Source: Pseudomonas nitroreducens NBRC 12694 (GTDB lineage: Bacteria; Pseudomonadota; Gammaproteobacteria; Pseudomonadales; Pseudomonadaceae). Taken from it: a stretch of 64,000 nucleotides of DNA. The position numbers and the translations under genes are program-made. Below are positions 34,886 to 44,719 of this stretch, in pieces. The stretch covers positions 62,001 through 126,000 of the forward strand of contig NZ_BDAI01000012.1 in NCBI RefSeq assembly GCF_002091755.1. The letters are read 5' to 3'. Position 1 is the first letter of the stretch, and every line of letters starts with the position of its first letter. The notes beneath the pieces were generated by a model. The model was not told the origin of the DNA and ran no database searches. It saw nothing but the letters and a program-made list of their open reading frames with translations.

Positions 34886-37634
34886 GTTGACGATAACCCT
34901 GGATACCTTGGTCGAGGAAGCCTTCCACCTGGTTGCCAACCACGCCGCCAAGGCCTTTCAAGATGATTTGAAGGAATACACCGCGGTCGGCCTTGGACGT
35001 GGAGGTCACGAATTCCTCGTCGTCATAGTCGACCCAGTAGCGATTGATCAGGCGCAGCTTCCAGCAGCAGCTGTCGTACTCGAAGCCGCCGAAGGCTTCC
35101 AGTGTGCGGCTCTGGTTGTAGTCGAACTGCCAGCGGCCGATGGCGGCCCACTGCGGCAGGACCGGCCAGATGAACGAGAGATCATGCTGTTCGATCTTGT
35201 ACTCGTCGCTGCCGTACTCGAACTGACCGGTGTTCGGGTTGAAGCGCTTGCTGTCCGCACGGTAGCGGTAGCCGGCGTTCAGCACCTTGCGAGGATCGGC
35301 TTCGGGCTGATAGTGGAACATCAGGTTGCCGTTGTCGGTGTGGTGCGTGTTCGGGTTCCAGTTGAAGTCCGAGCTGGCGAACCAGTCATGGTTGAAGCGA
35401 TAGATGCCGGTGAGCGCGTAGGGCGAACGCCAGGTATCGGCATCCGGGTTCTTCGCACCGCTGGCGGCCAGGTCGTCTTCGGTCAGGCCCGGCAGCTGTA
35501 CGCGGCGGTCGCTGAAGTAGTAGATCTGGCCGGCGGCGATGTAGGCGCGCTCGAAGCCATCGTCCTCGATGAAGCGCGAACCCAGGCCGAGGGATAGCTG
35601 GTTGGCGTCGCCAATACGGTCGCGGCCGGTGAAGCGGTTCTCACGCCACAGCGAGTCGTAGCTGAAGGTGAACTCGCCGGTGTCGAAGGTCGGCAGGTTG
35701 TCCTGGTTCTTGTACGGGACGTACAGGTACATCGCCCGTGGCTCCAGGGTCTGACGGAACTTGGTGCCAGCGAAGGTCGTGTCGCGGTCGAAGTACAGGC
35801 CGCTGTCCAGCTTGGCCAGGCCCAGGGAACGGTCCGGACTGCTGTCGTAGTCGATGTACGACGGCAGCGTGGCTTTGCCTTTCCCGTCCAGGTCCAGGTC
35901 GTACTTGGTGTACAGCGCCTTGACGGTCGGGGTCATGAAGCCCCAGCTGCGGTTCATCGGCAGGCTGACGCCCGGTTCAGCGTGGAAACGATCGCCGGTA
36001 GCCCGTGCCAGGCCCAGGATGTTGGTGTCCGGTCGCGGGTATAGCGTCGGGTTGTCGACATCAATCCGGTAATAGCCTTCATCCAGGTCACGATCGAAGC
36101 GTACGGCCTCGGTGCTGTAGGTGAAGTTCAGGCCACCCGGGTTGAACGGCAGTCGGCCGTCCAGGGTGAGCTGCGGCAGGCGATCGTACGGGGTGACGTC
36201 GGTCACGGTCGCCAACTGGTAGGACTGCGCGTTCAGTTTGGCGGTGTAGCTGTCGCCGCGGTAGGTCAGGGTGCCCTGCTGGTTGACGTAGGTCGGCGAA
36301 CCGATACCCAGCGAGGTATCCAGATCCTGGAAGTAGTAGGGGTCGCTGATGCGGGTGTAGTCGACCTGCGCCATCAGGCGCGAATCCAGGCCGCTGACGT
36401 TCTTCCAGCCGTACAGCCAACGGGTGTCGGTATACTGCGGGAAGTCCTTGCGGTCGTCGTTCTTATCGTTCAGGTAAGCGGCATTGACCTGGCCTTCGCT
36501 GCTGTGGGTCAGGTAGCGGAACTCGCCTTCCATCAGCAGGCCGCGCTTGACCATGTAGTGCGGGTACAACGTGGCGTCGTAGTTGGGCGCCAGGTTGAAG
36601 TAGTACGGCGTGGTCAGGGTGAAACCGGTGTCGGTCGAGCTGGCGAAGGAAGGCGCCAGGAAGCCGGACTGACGACGGTTGTCGATGGGGAAATAGATGT
36701 ACGGGGTGTAGAAGACCGGAATGTCCTTCACCCGCAGGGTCGCGTTGGTCGCGGTGCCGAAACCGGTGGCCGGGTTCAGCTTGATGTTATTGCCCTTGAC
36801 GACCCAGGCGTTGCTGCCCGGTTCGCAGCGGGTGTAGGTACCGTCCTTGAGCTGGATGATCGCGTCTTCCTGGCGCTTGGCGTATAGCGCGCTGCCGCGG
36901 ATCTGCGCCTGGTGCATGACGTACTCGGCGTTGTCGATCTTCGCCGCGCCGTTGTCCAGTTGCAGTTCGGCATGGTCACCGACGATCAGTGCGCCGTTGT
37001 CGCGCAGCTTGACGTTGCCGACCAGCTCGCCGCGGTTCTCGGCCTGGTGCAGGTTGGCCTCGTCGGCCTCCACCTGCATGCTGCCCTGGCGCAGGACCAC
37101 GTTACCCGCGAGGGTGGCGACCTGCTTTTCCTGCTCGTAGCGGGAAACCTTTGCCGAAACGTAGGTCGGGGCCTCGTCGTTCGGCGTCTTGTCGTTCATG
37201 CCTGGACGTACCGGCTCGACGTAGGCGCCGCTGCAGTACGGGCCCATTTCGGCCTGTTGGGCAGCGGTGAGCTTGTCGCGGGGGATCCAGTCGAGGTGGC
37301 TGTAGTCGCTGCTGCGCGACTTAAGGCCGCGGCCGCCGGACTCGGTGACCAGTTGTTTCGGCTCTTCGCCAGCGGCGCTGCTCGGGCTGCCCGAGGACTT
37401 CGAGCTGCTCGCGGCTGTGCCGCCAGCGCTGACGGAGGTGGCCCCATGCTGTGGGCGCGGTACTGTGCTGGCGCTGTTCTGCGAGGAGCAGTCCCAGGCG
37501 CCGGATGCGGAGGGCTGGCAGGCGAACTGCTCGCCGGGCGCCGCGGTCACAGTGGCGAGCGGTTGGATAGCCAGCAGGCCACCGGTCACCAGTAAGGGGA
37601 ATTTTCTACGGAACACGGGGAAATTCACTGCCAT
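34866..37634 (-). CDS. lptD: LPS-assembly outer-membrane protein LptD
   Basis: This 922-residue protein forms, with LptE, the outer-membrane LPS translocon. A signal peptide (about 1-32), a Ser/Ala-rich low-complexity stretch (about 50-90) typical of Pseudomonas LptD, the periplasmic OstA beta-jellyroll (about 150-290) and the C-terminal 26-strand barrel follow in order. Cysteines near the N-terminus (FACQP, WDCSS, YCSG) and the late pair in DSCCWKLR should make the inter-domain disulfides needed for function. It is divergent from amgK and overlaps surA by 20 bases. Confidence 0.96.
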   Translation of the reverse strand: MAVNFPVFRRKFPLLVTGGLLAIQPLATVTAAPGEQFACQPSASGAWDCSSQNSASTVPRPQHGATSVSAGGTAASSSKSSGSPSSAAGEEPKQLVTESGGRGLKSRSSDYSHLDWIPRDKLTAAQQAEMGPYCSGAYVEPVRPGMNDKTPNDEAPTYVSAKVSRYEQEKQVATLAGNVVLRQGSMQVEADEANLHQAENRGELVGNVKLRDNGALIVGDHAELQLDNGAAKIDNAEYVMHQAQIRGSALYAKRQEDAIIQLKDGTYTRCEPGSNAWVVKGNNIKLNPATGFGTATNATLRVKDIPVFYTPYIYFPIDNRRQSGFLAPSFASSTDTGFTLTTPYYFNLAPNYDATLYPHYMVKRGLLMEGEFRYLTHSSEGQVNAAYLNDKNDDRKDFPQYTDTRWLYGWKNVSGLDSRLMAQVDYTRISDPYYFQDLDTSLGIGSPTYVNQQGTLTYRGDSYTAKLNAQSYQLATVTDVTPYDRLPQLTLDGRLPFNPGGLNFTYSTEAVRFDRDLDEGYYRIDVDNPTLYPRPDTNILGLARATGDRFHAEPGVSLPMNRSWGFMTPTVKALYTKYDLDLDGKGKATLPSYIDYDSSPDRSLGLAKLDSGLYFDRDTTFAGTKFRQTLEPRAMYLYVPYKNQDNLPTFDTGEFTFSYDSLWRENRFTGRDRIGDANQLSLGLGSRFIEDDGFERAYIAAGQIYYFSDRRVQLPGLTEDDLAASGAKNPDADTWRSPYALTGIYRFNHDWFASSDFNWNPNTHHTDNGNLMFHYQPEADPRKVLNAGYRYRADSKRFNPNTGQFEYGSDEYKIEQHDLSFIWPVLPQWAAIGRWQFDYNQSRTLEAFGGFEYDSCCWKLRLINRYWVDYDDEEFVTSTSKADRGVFLQIILKGLGGVVGNQVEGFLDQGIQGYRQREDNAM

Positions 37635-37763
37635 CTTGTTAATCCGGGCTTCCTGCGAGCCTTCAGCCCAAAACGGGCCGCACGCCTATCGATGGGCTCA
37701 AAAAGATGCTGGATAATAAAGCATGACCCGCGCAACGGCTAGCGCCGTGGAGAACCCCGAAAA

Positions 37764-38786
37764 ATGACCGAGGATGCTCGTTACCAGCAGATGATCCGCT
37801 GGTTGGACTTGAGTTTGCCCGCAGTGTTCAACGTGCAAGGCTGGGGGCAGGTGCCCGAGGCCAGCCTCACTGCGGCCAGCAGCGACGCCAGTTTCCGCCG
37901 TTATTTTCGCTGGCAGGGCGCCGGCCGCAGCCTGATCGTGATGGACGCGCCACCGCCCCAGGAAGACTGCCGGCCCTTCATCAAGGTCGCCGGCCTGCTG
38001 GCCGAGGCCGGCGTGCACGTTCCGAAGATTCTGGCCGAGGATGTCGAGCAGGGATTCCTGCTGCTCGATGATCTCGGGCGTCAGACTTACCTGGATGTGC
38101 TCACTGCGCAGAATGCCGAGGAACTGTTCGAGAACGCCCTGGATGCCCTGGTGGCCTTCCAGCAGGTCGATGTCGCCCAGCGCCTGCCTGCCTACGACGA
38201 AGCCCTGTTGCGCCGCGAGCTGCAGTTGTTCCCCGACTGGTACCTGCAGCGCCATCTGGGCGTGACCCTGGAGGGCGAGCAACTCGCTCGCTGGGAGCGC
38301 ACCTGCGACCTGCTGGTCCGCAGCGCCCTGGCGCAGCCGCGCGTACTGGTGCACCGCGACTACATGCCGCGCAACCTGATGCTCAGCGAGCCGAACCCCG
38401 GCATCCTCGATTTCCAGGATGCGGTCTACGGTCCGGTGACCTACGACGTGACCTGCCTTTATAAGGACGCCTTCCTCAGTTGGCCGGAACCGCGCGTCCA
38501 CGACGGCCTCTCGCGCTACTGGCGCAAGGCCCAGGCAGCCGGTATTCCGCTGCCGGAGAACTTCGAGACCTTCTTCCGCGCCAGCGACCTGATGGGTGCC
38601 CAGCGTCATCTGAAGGTGATCGGCATCTTCGCGCGCATCTGCCATCGCGATGGCAAGCCTCGCTACCTGGGCGATGTGCCACGCTTCTTCCGCTACCTGG
38701 AAAGCGTCATCGCGCGCCGGCCGGAGTTGGGCGACCTCGCCGCGCTGCTGGCCAGCCTGCCCAAAGACGAGACCCACCCCGCATGA
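37764..38786 (+). CDS. amgK: N-acetylmuramate/N-acetylglucosamine anomeric kinase
   Basis: This 340-residue aminoglycoside-phosphotransferase-fold kinase phosphorylates MurNAc at C1 in the peptidoglycan-recycling bypass that avoids de novo UDP-MurNAc synthesis and gives intrinsic fosfomycin tolerance in Pseudomonas. The catalytic loop VHRDYMPRNLML and the metal-binding ILDFQDAVYGP are intact. Its stop overlaps the murU start (ATGA), and MurU uses its product directly, which fixes the assignment. It is divergent from lptD. Confidence 0.93.
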   Translation: MTEDARYQQMIRWLDLSLPAVFNVQGWGQVPEASLTAASSDASFRRYFRWQGAGRSLIVMDAPPPQEDCRPFIKVAGLLAEAGVHVPKILAEDVEQGFLLLDDLGRQTYLDVLTAQNAEELFENALDALVAFQQVDVAQRLPAYDEALLRRELQLFPDWYLQRHLGVTLEGEQLARWERTCDLLVRSALAQPRVLVHRDYMPRNLMLSEPNPGILDFQDAVYGPVTYDVTCLYKDAFLSWPEPRVHDGLSRYWRKAQAAGIPLPENFETFFRASDLMGAQRHLKVIGIFARICHRDGKPRYLGDVPRFFRYLESVIARRPELGDLAALLASLPKDETHPA

Positions 38787-39457
38787 AGGCCATGATCCTC
38801 GCCGCGGGCAAGGGCGAGCGCCTGCGCCCGCTGACCCTGCACACACCCAAGCCGCTGGTGCGCGCTGGCGGCGTGCCGCTGATCGAGTACCAGTTGCGGG
38901 CGTTGCGCCAGGCCGGCTTCGATCAGCTGGTGATCAACCACGCCTGGCTCGGCCAGCAGATCGAAGACCACCTGGGTGATGGCGCGCCCTTTGGCCTGAG
39001 CATCCGCTACTCGTCCGAAGGCGAGCCGCTGGAAACTGGCGGCGGCATCTTCAAGGCGCTGCCGCTGCTGGGCGACGACGCCTTCGTCATCGCCAACGGT
39101 GACATCTGGACCGACTTCGATTACGCAAGCCTGCACGGTGCGCTGGCCGAGGGCGACCTGGCGCACCTGGTGCTGGTGGACAATCCCGGCCACCACGCTC
39201 GGGGTGATTTCTGCCTGCGTGACGGTCGCGTCAGTGACTACCGCGAAGGCCAGCCGAGCCTGACCTACAGCGGCATCGCCATTCTACGTCCGCAGCTGTT
39301 CGACGGCTGCCAGCCCGGCGCGTTCAAGCTGGCGCCGCTGCTGCGCCAGGCGATGGAAGCAGGGCGCGTGAGTGGCGTGCACCATCGTGGCCGCTGGATC
39401 GATGTCGGCACCCACGAGCGCCTGGCAGAAGTCGAACGCCAGTTGGCGGAGGGCTGA
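38783..39457 (+). CDS. murU: MurNAc-1-phosphate uridylyltransferase
   Basis: This 224-residue nucleotidyltransferase converts MurNAc-1-P and UTP to UDP-MurNAc, the step after AmgK. The N-terminal MILAAGKGERLRPLT (about 3-18) with the signature GxGxRxxPLT, then VIANGDIWTDFD (about 106-117) with the metal-binding Asp, and the C-terminal RGRWIDVGTHERL are typical. It is coupled to amgK by ATGA, and one base separates its stop from the djlA GTG. Confidence 0.94.
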   Translation: MKAMILAAGKGERLRPLTLHTPKPLVRAGGVPLIEYQLRALRQAGFDQLVINHAWLGQQIEDHLGDGAPFGLSIRYSSEGEPLETGGGIFKALPLLGDDAFVIANGDIWTDFDYASLHGALAEGDLAHLVLVDNPGHHARGDFCLRDGRVSDYREGQPSLTYSGIAILRPQLFDGCQPGAFKLAPLLRQAMEAGRVSGVHHRGRWIDVGTHERLAEVERQLAEG

Positions 39458-39458
39458 G

Positions 39459-40223
39459 GTGTTCTGGCCGGGGACCCTGGTGGGCGTCATCGCCGGATGG
39501 GCATTGGCGAGCATTCCGGGCGCCATGCTCGGTGCGTTGCTGGGCCAGGTGCTCGACCGGCGCCTGAAGCAGCGCACCTGGCGGGGGCTGCTGGAGCAGT
39601 TGCGCGGTGGTCCTCGGGTCGGTGACCAGGAGTTGCTCTTCCTGCTGCTCGGCCGTCTGGCCAAGAGCCGCGGTCGCGTGGTCGATGCGCACATCCAGCA
39701 GGCGCGTTCTGAAATGCAGCGTCTGCAACTGGATGACAAGGCCCGTCGCCAGGCCATCGATGCCTTCGGTCGCGGCAAGCTGGGGGGAGAGTTGCTCGAC
39801 GTCGGCTTGCGCCAGCGGCAGGGCCAGGAGGCCACTGCCGAAGGGCTGATACAGGCGTGTTGGCGCATGGTCTGGGCGGGCGGCGCGCCGAACGCTGCGC
39901 AGAAGAACCTGCTGCTGCAGTGGGGCGATTCACTGGGGCTTTCTCGCTCCAGGGTATTGGCGATGTCGTCCGGTGCCGAGCCGCCCAAGCCGCCGGCTAC
40001 TCCGCGCGAATCCTATACCGGAGCGCTGCGACTGCTGGGCGTGACGGCAGAGAGCGAGCCGGAGGAGATCAAGCGCGCCTACCGCAAGCTGATCAGCCAG
40101 AACCACCCGGACAAGCTCGAAGGCATGGGTGCCAGCCCCGAGCGGATTGCTGCGGCGACCAACAGGACCCGCGAGATCCAGGCGGCCTACCTGCTGGTGC
40201 GCCAGCGTCGCGGCTTCCGCTGA
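39459..40223 (+). CDS. djlA: DjlA-type membrane-anchored J-domain co-chaperone
   Basis: This 254-residue protein has an N-terminal membrane helix (GTLVGVIAGWALASIPGAML), a TerB-like helical domain (about 50-140) and a C-terminal J domain (about 185-254) with the essential NHPDKLE (His-Pro-Asp). It would recruit DnaK to the inner membrane. The start is GTG 39459 with GGAGG six bases upstream, only one base after the murU stop. It converges on the DUF3530 gene with one base between the stops. Confidence 0.88.
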   Translation: MFWPGTLVGVIAGWALASIPGAMLGALLGQVLDRRLKQRTWRGLLEQLRGGPRVGDQELLFLLLGRLAKSRGRVVDAHIQQARSEMQRLQLDDKARRQAIDAFGRGKLGGELLDVGLRQRQGQEATAEGLIQACWRMVWAGGAPNAAQKNLLLQWGDSLGLSRSRVLAMSSGAEPPKPPATPRESYTGALRLLGVTAESEPEEIKRAYRKLISQNHPDKLEGMGASPERIAAATNRTREIQAAYLLVRQRRGFR

Positions 40224-40224
40224 C

Positions 40225-41277
40225 TCAGGGCTGCTCGATGGGCTCCAGGTGCATCGACAGCCAGCCGCGGATGCGCCGGTAAAGTTGCTCCTGCTCGGTG
40301 CCCAGGTCGGCTGGCAGGGCGTTCATGCCGATCTGCACATAGTTGGGGGCTTTCTGCCGCTTGCTCGCTTGCAGGCGCAGTTTGGCTGCCGCTACATCGG
40401 TTGCCTTGTCCTTGTAGTAGAAATCGCCGGTGGCGAGGTTCAGCAAGGGGACGGTCTCGTCCAGCGACGGTTTGAAGTCGCGCGGCATCTCCGGCGCCAC
40501 CAGCAGCAGGTTCTTGATGTCCGCCGGTGCGCGCTCGCCCAGGTAGCGAGTGGCCCAATAGGCGCCCGTACCGTGACCAAGCAGGACGATGGTCCTGGGT
40601 TTGTGCTGCTGCGCCAGCTCGACCGCTGCCTGGACGCGGGACAGCACCCGTTCGGCGTGGGCCTTGCGCAGTTCCACCGGGTCGGTGGGCGGTGGCGGGG
40701 TTTCCGGGCTGGCCTGGGCGGGTTCTGCACTGCCGGTCTCGGCGGTGCTTTCCGGAGTAGGCGTCGCGCTGCCTTGGCTACCTTTCACTTCCGGCTTGCT
40801 GGCGCTGTCGGCGGCGGAGGCGTCGATATCGGCGCTGGCCTTGTCGGGCGATTCCTTCGGGCGTGGAATTGGCGCGGTGCTCTGCGGGTCGGGCAGCGTG
40901 ATGGCCAGAGTCTGCCAGCCGGCATCGGGCAGCTTGCGCCGTAACGGACTGATCGCTACCGGCCAGTCCGCACTTTCGCCATCGCCGGGGATGAGGATCA
41001 CAGCGCCTTGCGCGTCGGCGGTATTGGCGGGAAGCCAGAGGGCAAGGAAGGTTTCGTCACCGGCCTTGAGTTCCTGCCGCTCACTTTCTGGGAGTTGGCG
41101 CACCAGACCGTTGGCTTCATCCTGGCTGCGCTCGTTCGCTGCCTGGCGCACCACCGGTGCCGTGGCCGGTTTTTCGTCGGTGGCTTGCTTGGCATCTTCG
41201 GCCCGACTGATGCCCAGCGGCGACAGGCCGAGGGTCAGGCAAAGGGCGAGAAGCGTCGGTCGAGACAAATGCGGCAT
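40225..41277 (-). CDS. DUF3530 alpha/beta-hydrolase-like exported protein
   Basis: This 350-residue protein has a signal peptide (about 1-25, ending GISRA). The N-terminal half includes VILIPGDGESADW; a Pro/Ser/Thr/Ala-rich linker (about 135-200) is low complexity; the C-terminal half has the hydrolase elbow VLLGHGTGAYWA, where Thr stands in the usual nucleophile-serine position, and NLLLVAPEMP. The Thr may mean a non-enzymatic role. It faces djlA tail to tail with one base between stops, leaving no terminator between them. Confidence 0.75.
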   Translation of the reverse strand: MPHLSRPTLLALCLTLGLSPLGISRAEDAKQATDEKPATAPVVRQAANERSQDEANGLVRQLPESERQELKAGDETFLALWLPANTADAQGAVILIPGDGESADWPVAISPLRRKLPDAGWQTLAITLPDPQSTAPIPRPKESPDKASADIDASAADSASKPEVKGSQGSATPTPESTAETGSAEPAQASPETPPPPTDPVELRKAHAERVLSRVQAAVELAQQHKPRTIVLLGHGTGAYWATRYLGERAPADIKNLLLVAPEMPRDFKPSLDETVPLLNLATGDFYYKDKATDVAAAKLRLQASKRQKAPNYVQIGMNALPADLGTEQEQLYRRIRGWLSMHLEPIEQP

Positions 41278-41444
41278 CGGTGATATCCCTGTCTGGCGGG
41301 CGGCAAGCGGCGGGGCGCGAGTGCGGCCAGCCTAGCGGCTTGTATTAGCTTTGTCAGGCGCAGGCGTGCCGGGTTCAACCGGGGTTGCGGTAAGGTATGC
41401 CGGCCCTTTGCTTTGACCCGAGTGAAACCCATGGTGTTGTCGGC

Positions 41445-43856
41445 ATGAGTCGTGTGTTCTGGAAAGCCTGCCTGGCGTGGTTCCTGTGCCTGCCGCTGCT
41501 GGCCGTGGCGGAAACCGCCGTGCCGCCACTGGCGCTGGAAGAAGCGCAGCGCGCCTGGCTTGCCGAGCATCCGCAACTGCGCGTGGGCGCCGTACTGGAG
41601 GCGCCCTATGTGCAACAGGATCGCCGGCTGCAGCAGCTCTCCGGGGCCAACGTGGAATTGCTGGAATGGCTGGCCAAGGCCATGGGGGTCAGCCTCGAGT
41701 GGCACACCTACCCGGACCAGGCCGCGTTGGAGCGAGCCGTGCACAGCGGCGAAATCGACTTGGCGCCCGGCGTCAGCCAGACGCCCTCGACCCTTCGCGA
41801 CTGGCTGTTCTCCGATCCCTATCTGCGCGTACCGCGGCTGGTGGTGGGCGACCGCCGCAGCGGTACGTCCGTGGAGCTGGACAACCTGCGCGAGGGCGAA
41901 TCGGTCTCTGTGCGGGGGCCCGGCCCGGTGGTGGATTACCTGCGCAGTACCTATTCGGGCTTGACCCTGCAGATCGTCGACAGCGACCGCGAAGTGCTGC
42001 GCAAGGTGCTGGGCCGCGAGGCCAATTACGCGGTGATCGATGAGGCGCAGCTGGCGCGGCTGACCCGCGAAACCGAATTCACCGGCCTCTGGGTGGTGGC
42101 CGACATCGGCTATCCGCAATTGCTGCGCGTGGCGACGCGGCGCGGCTTGCCGGAATTGGCCGGGATCATCGACGCAGCCCTGCGCGCGGTGCCGGCCAAG
42201 GACCTCGACCAGCTCCACGAACGCTGGCTGCAACCGACCTACCCGCGTCTGGGCTCCTCGCCCGGCTTCTGGCAGAACCTCTGCATCCTGCTCGGCCTGC
42301 TGCTTTTGTTCGCCGTTGCTGCGCTGCTCTGGCTGCGTCGGCAGCACCGTGCATTGGAGTCGCGCCTGCTGGCGGCACGCCGCGACATCGAACTGCGCCA
42401 GGCCGCCGAGCAGGCATTGCGCCTGACCCAGTTCGCCATCGACAGCAGCACCGTCGGCATCCTCTGGGTCAACTGGGACAGCCATGTGCGCTACGCCAAC
42501 CGCGCCGCCGAGGAGCTGCTCGGTTATGCCGCGGGCGCCGTGGTGGATCGGCCGCTGGCAGACTTCGAGCCGACGCTGAACATGGACCGCTGGCTCAACC
42601 TCTGGCGCCGTGCGCGCAACGCCGACGAAGCTCCGCTGAGCTTCGAAACCCGCTGCCTGCGCGCCGACGGCCAATGGCTGCCGGCCGACGTCTCGCTGAG
42701 CTTCCTGCGCTTCGGTGATTCGGAGTACCTGCTGGTCTTCCTCAGCGACGTCACCGAACGCCGCCGCGCCCGCGCCGCGCTGGAAGAGAGCGAGGCCCGC
42801 CTGCAGGGCATCGCCGCCAACGTGCCGGGGCTGGTGTTCCGCCTGGAGCCCAATGCGCCGGACGATGACTCCGATTTCGCCTACATCAGCTTCATCACTG
42901 GCGGCAGCGAAACCTCGCTGGGTTACTCGCCCGGTTACCTGCGCGAAAGCGGCCTGGGCATCATGGGCCTGGTGCACCCGTCCGAGCGCGAGGGCTATCT
43001 CGCCAGCCAGCTCGAGGCAGTAGAGGGCCGGCGCAACTGGCTGTGGCAGGGCCGCATCCTCACCCGCAGCAACGAGCCACGTTGGGTCGACATCAAGGCG
43101 ACGGTGCGAACCCTGGACGACGGTCGTTCGGCCTGGGACGGCGTGGTCTGGGACATCACCGAGCATAAGCAGATCGAACTCGAACTGCAGGATTCCCGCG
43201 CGCAACTGCGCGAGCTCTCGGCGCATCTGGAGAGCGTGCGGGAGGAGGAGAAAGCACGCATCGCCCGCGAGGTGCACGATGAACTGGGCCAGGTGCTTAC
43301 CGTGCTGAAGCTGGAAACCTCGATGTGCGAACTGGCCTATGGCGAACTGGACGCGGGCCTGCGCGAGCGCCTGGATAACATGAAGCGTCTTATCGCCCAG
43401 TTGTTCCAGCTGGTGCGCGATGTGGCCACTGCGCTGCGCCCGCCGATCCTCGATGCAGGCATCGGTTCGGCGGTGGAGTGGCAGGCGCGCCGCTTCGAAT
43501 CGCGCACGCAGATTCCCTGCCTGGTGGAGGTGCCGGAGAACCCGCCGGAGCTATCGGACGCCAAGGCCATCGGACTGTTCCGCATCCTCCAGGAGGCGCT
43601 GACCAATGTGATGCGCCATGCCCAGGCGCATACTGTGGAACTGCAGCTGAGCGTCGAGGGCAGCGAGCTGTGCCTGCGTATCGCCGATGACGGCGTGGGC
43701 TTCGATCCGCAGGCCACGCGCCAGGGTGTTTCCTTCGGCCTGGTGGGTATGCGCGAGCGGGTGCTGATGTTCGGCGGCACCCTGCAGATCGACAGCCAGC
43801 CTGGGGAGGGCACCACGCTGTGGATCCGGGTGCCGCTGCGCTCCCGAAGCGCCTAA
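41445..43856 (+). CDS. agtS: AgtS-like sensor histidine kinase for GABA/5-aminovalerate
   Basis: This 803-residue hybrid-input kinase has a signal peptide (about 1-22), a periplasmic amino-acid-binding-type domain (SBP_bac_3, about 30-265), one membrane segment (FWQNLCILLGLLLLFAVAALLW), and two PAS domains. A NarL-type HisKA_3 domain with the phospho-accepting His in REVHDELGQVLT and a HATPase domain (DDGVGFDP, GLVGMRERV) complete it. In P. aeruginosa AgtS-AgtR activates agtABCD in response to 4-aminobutyrate and 5-aminovalerate (from memory). ATG 41445 is preferred for the signal peptide, though its ribosome-binding site is weak; an in-frame ATG at 41397 exists. agtR follows 69 bases later. 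Confidence 0.87.
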   Translation: MSRVFWKACLAWFLCLPLLAVAETAVPPLALEEAQRAWLAEHPQLRVGAVLEAPYVQQDRRLQQLSGANVELLEWLAKAMGVSLEWHTYPDQAALERAVHSGEIDLAPGVSQTPSTLRDWLFSDPYLRVPRLVVGDRRSGTSVELDNLREGESVSVRGPGPVVDYLRSTYSGLTLQIVDSDREVLRKVLGREANYAVIDEAQLARLTRETEFTGLWVVADIGYPQLLRVATRRGLPELAGIIDAALRAVPAKDLDQLHERWLQPTYPRLGSSPGFWQNLCILLGLLLLFAVAALLWLRRQHRALESRLLAARRDIELRQAAEQALRLTQFAIDSSTVGILWVNWDSHVRYANRAAEELLGYAAGAVVDRPLADFEPTLNMDRWLNLWRRARNADEAPLSFETRCLRADGQWLPADVSLSFLRFGDSEYLLVFLSDVTERRRARAALEESEARLQGIAANVPGLVFRLEPNAPDDDSDFAYISFITGGSETSLGYSPGYLRESGLGIMGLVHPSEREGYLASQLEAVEGRRNWLWQGRILTRSNEPRWVDIKATVRTLDDGRSAWDGVVWDITEHKQIELELQDSRAQLRELSAHLESVREEEKARIAREVHDELGQVLTVLKLETSMCELAYGELDAGLRERLDNMKRLIAQLFQLVRDVATALRPPILDAGIGSAVEWQARRFESRTQIPCLVEVPENPPELSDAKAIGLFRILQEALTNVMRHAQAHTVELQLSVEGSELCLRIADDGVGFDPQATRQGVSFGLVGMRERVLMFGGTLQIDSQPGEGTTLWIRVPLRSRSA

Positions 43857-43925
43857 CCGGGCGACAACGGCATCGGCATCGATAACGACAATGACAATGA
43901 CAAGTGCGAAGCGGGAGGAAGGGCA

Positions 43926-44555
43926 GTGATTCGAGTGCTGGTGGCGGAAGACCATACGATCGTGCGCGAGGGCATCAAGCAACTGATCGGCATGGCCAAG
44001 GACCTGCAGGTGGTCGGCGAGGCCACCAATGGCGAGCAACTGCTCGAGAACCTGCGCCAGACCCCCTGCGAAGTGGTCCTGCTGGATATCTCGATGCCCG
44101 GCGTCAACGGCCTTGAGGCCATCCCGCGTATCCGCGCGCTGAACAATCCGCCGGCGATCCTGATGTTGTCGATGCACGACGAGGTGCAGATGGTCGCCCG
44201 CGCGCTGAAGGTCGGCGCCGCTGGCTACGCCACCAAGGACAGCGACCCGGCGCTACTACTGACGGCGATCCGCAAGGTCGCCAGCGGTGGCCGCTACATC
44301 GACCCGGACCTCGCCGACCGCATGGTCTTCGAAGTCGGCCTCACCGATTCGCGGCCGCCCCATGCGCTGCTTTCCGAGCGCGAGTTCTCGGTGTTCGAGC
44401 GCCTGGTGCACGGCGAGGGCGTCAACGAGATCGCCCAGCAACTGGCGGTCAGCAGCAAGACCATCAGTACCCACAAGGCGCGGCTGATGCAGAAACTCAA
44501 TGCCAACTCGGTGGCCGATCTGGTGCGCTACGCCATGGAGCACAAGCTCGTCTGA
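43926..44555 (+). CDS. agtR: AgtR-like response regulator (NarL/LuxR type)
   Basis: This 209-residue regulator has an N-terminal receiver domain with the phosphorylatable Asp in VLLDISMPGVNG (about residue 58) and Lys in the YATKDS block, and a C-terminal LuxR-type HTH (about 145-205; LAVSSKTISTHKARLMQKL). It starts at GTG 43926, with GGAGG eight bases upstream. It pairs with AgtS and should activate the downstream ABC-transporter genes. The 164-base region after it holds the transporter promoter. Confidence 0.88.
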   Translation: MIRVLVAEDHTIVREGIKQLIGMAKDLQVVGEATNGEQLLENLRQTPCEVVLLDISMPGVNGLEAIPRIRALNNPPAILMLSMHDEVQMVARALKVGAAGYATKDSDPALLLTAIRKVASGGRYIDPDLADRMVFEVGLTDSRPPHALLSEREFSVFERLVHGEGVNEIAQQLAVSSKTISTHKARLMQKLNANSVADLVRYAMEHKLV

Positions 44556-44719
44556 CCGACCCGTGCCGCCGGTTTGATCTGCGGCAGATGGCTCGCTGAA
44601 TTTTCCCTTCACTCTGTGCGACGTGTCCGATTTCTGTAACAAACCGTCTATCTAGAGGGCGTGAGGCAGGGAATGATTGCCCGCTTCATGCGGTACGTCG
44701 TGATAACAAGGAGAAGAAG

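Noticed and set aside
44640..44719. Sigma-54 type promoter (GGCAGGGAATGATTGC) before the first binding protein
   Set aside because: The GG and GC are 12 bases apart, where sigma-54 promoters need ten.
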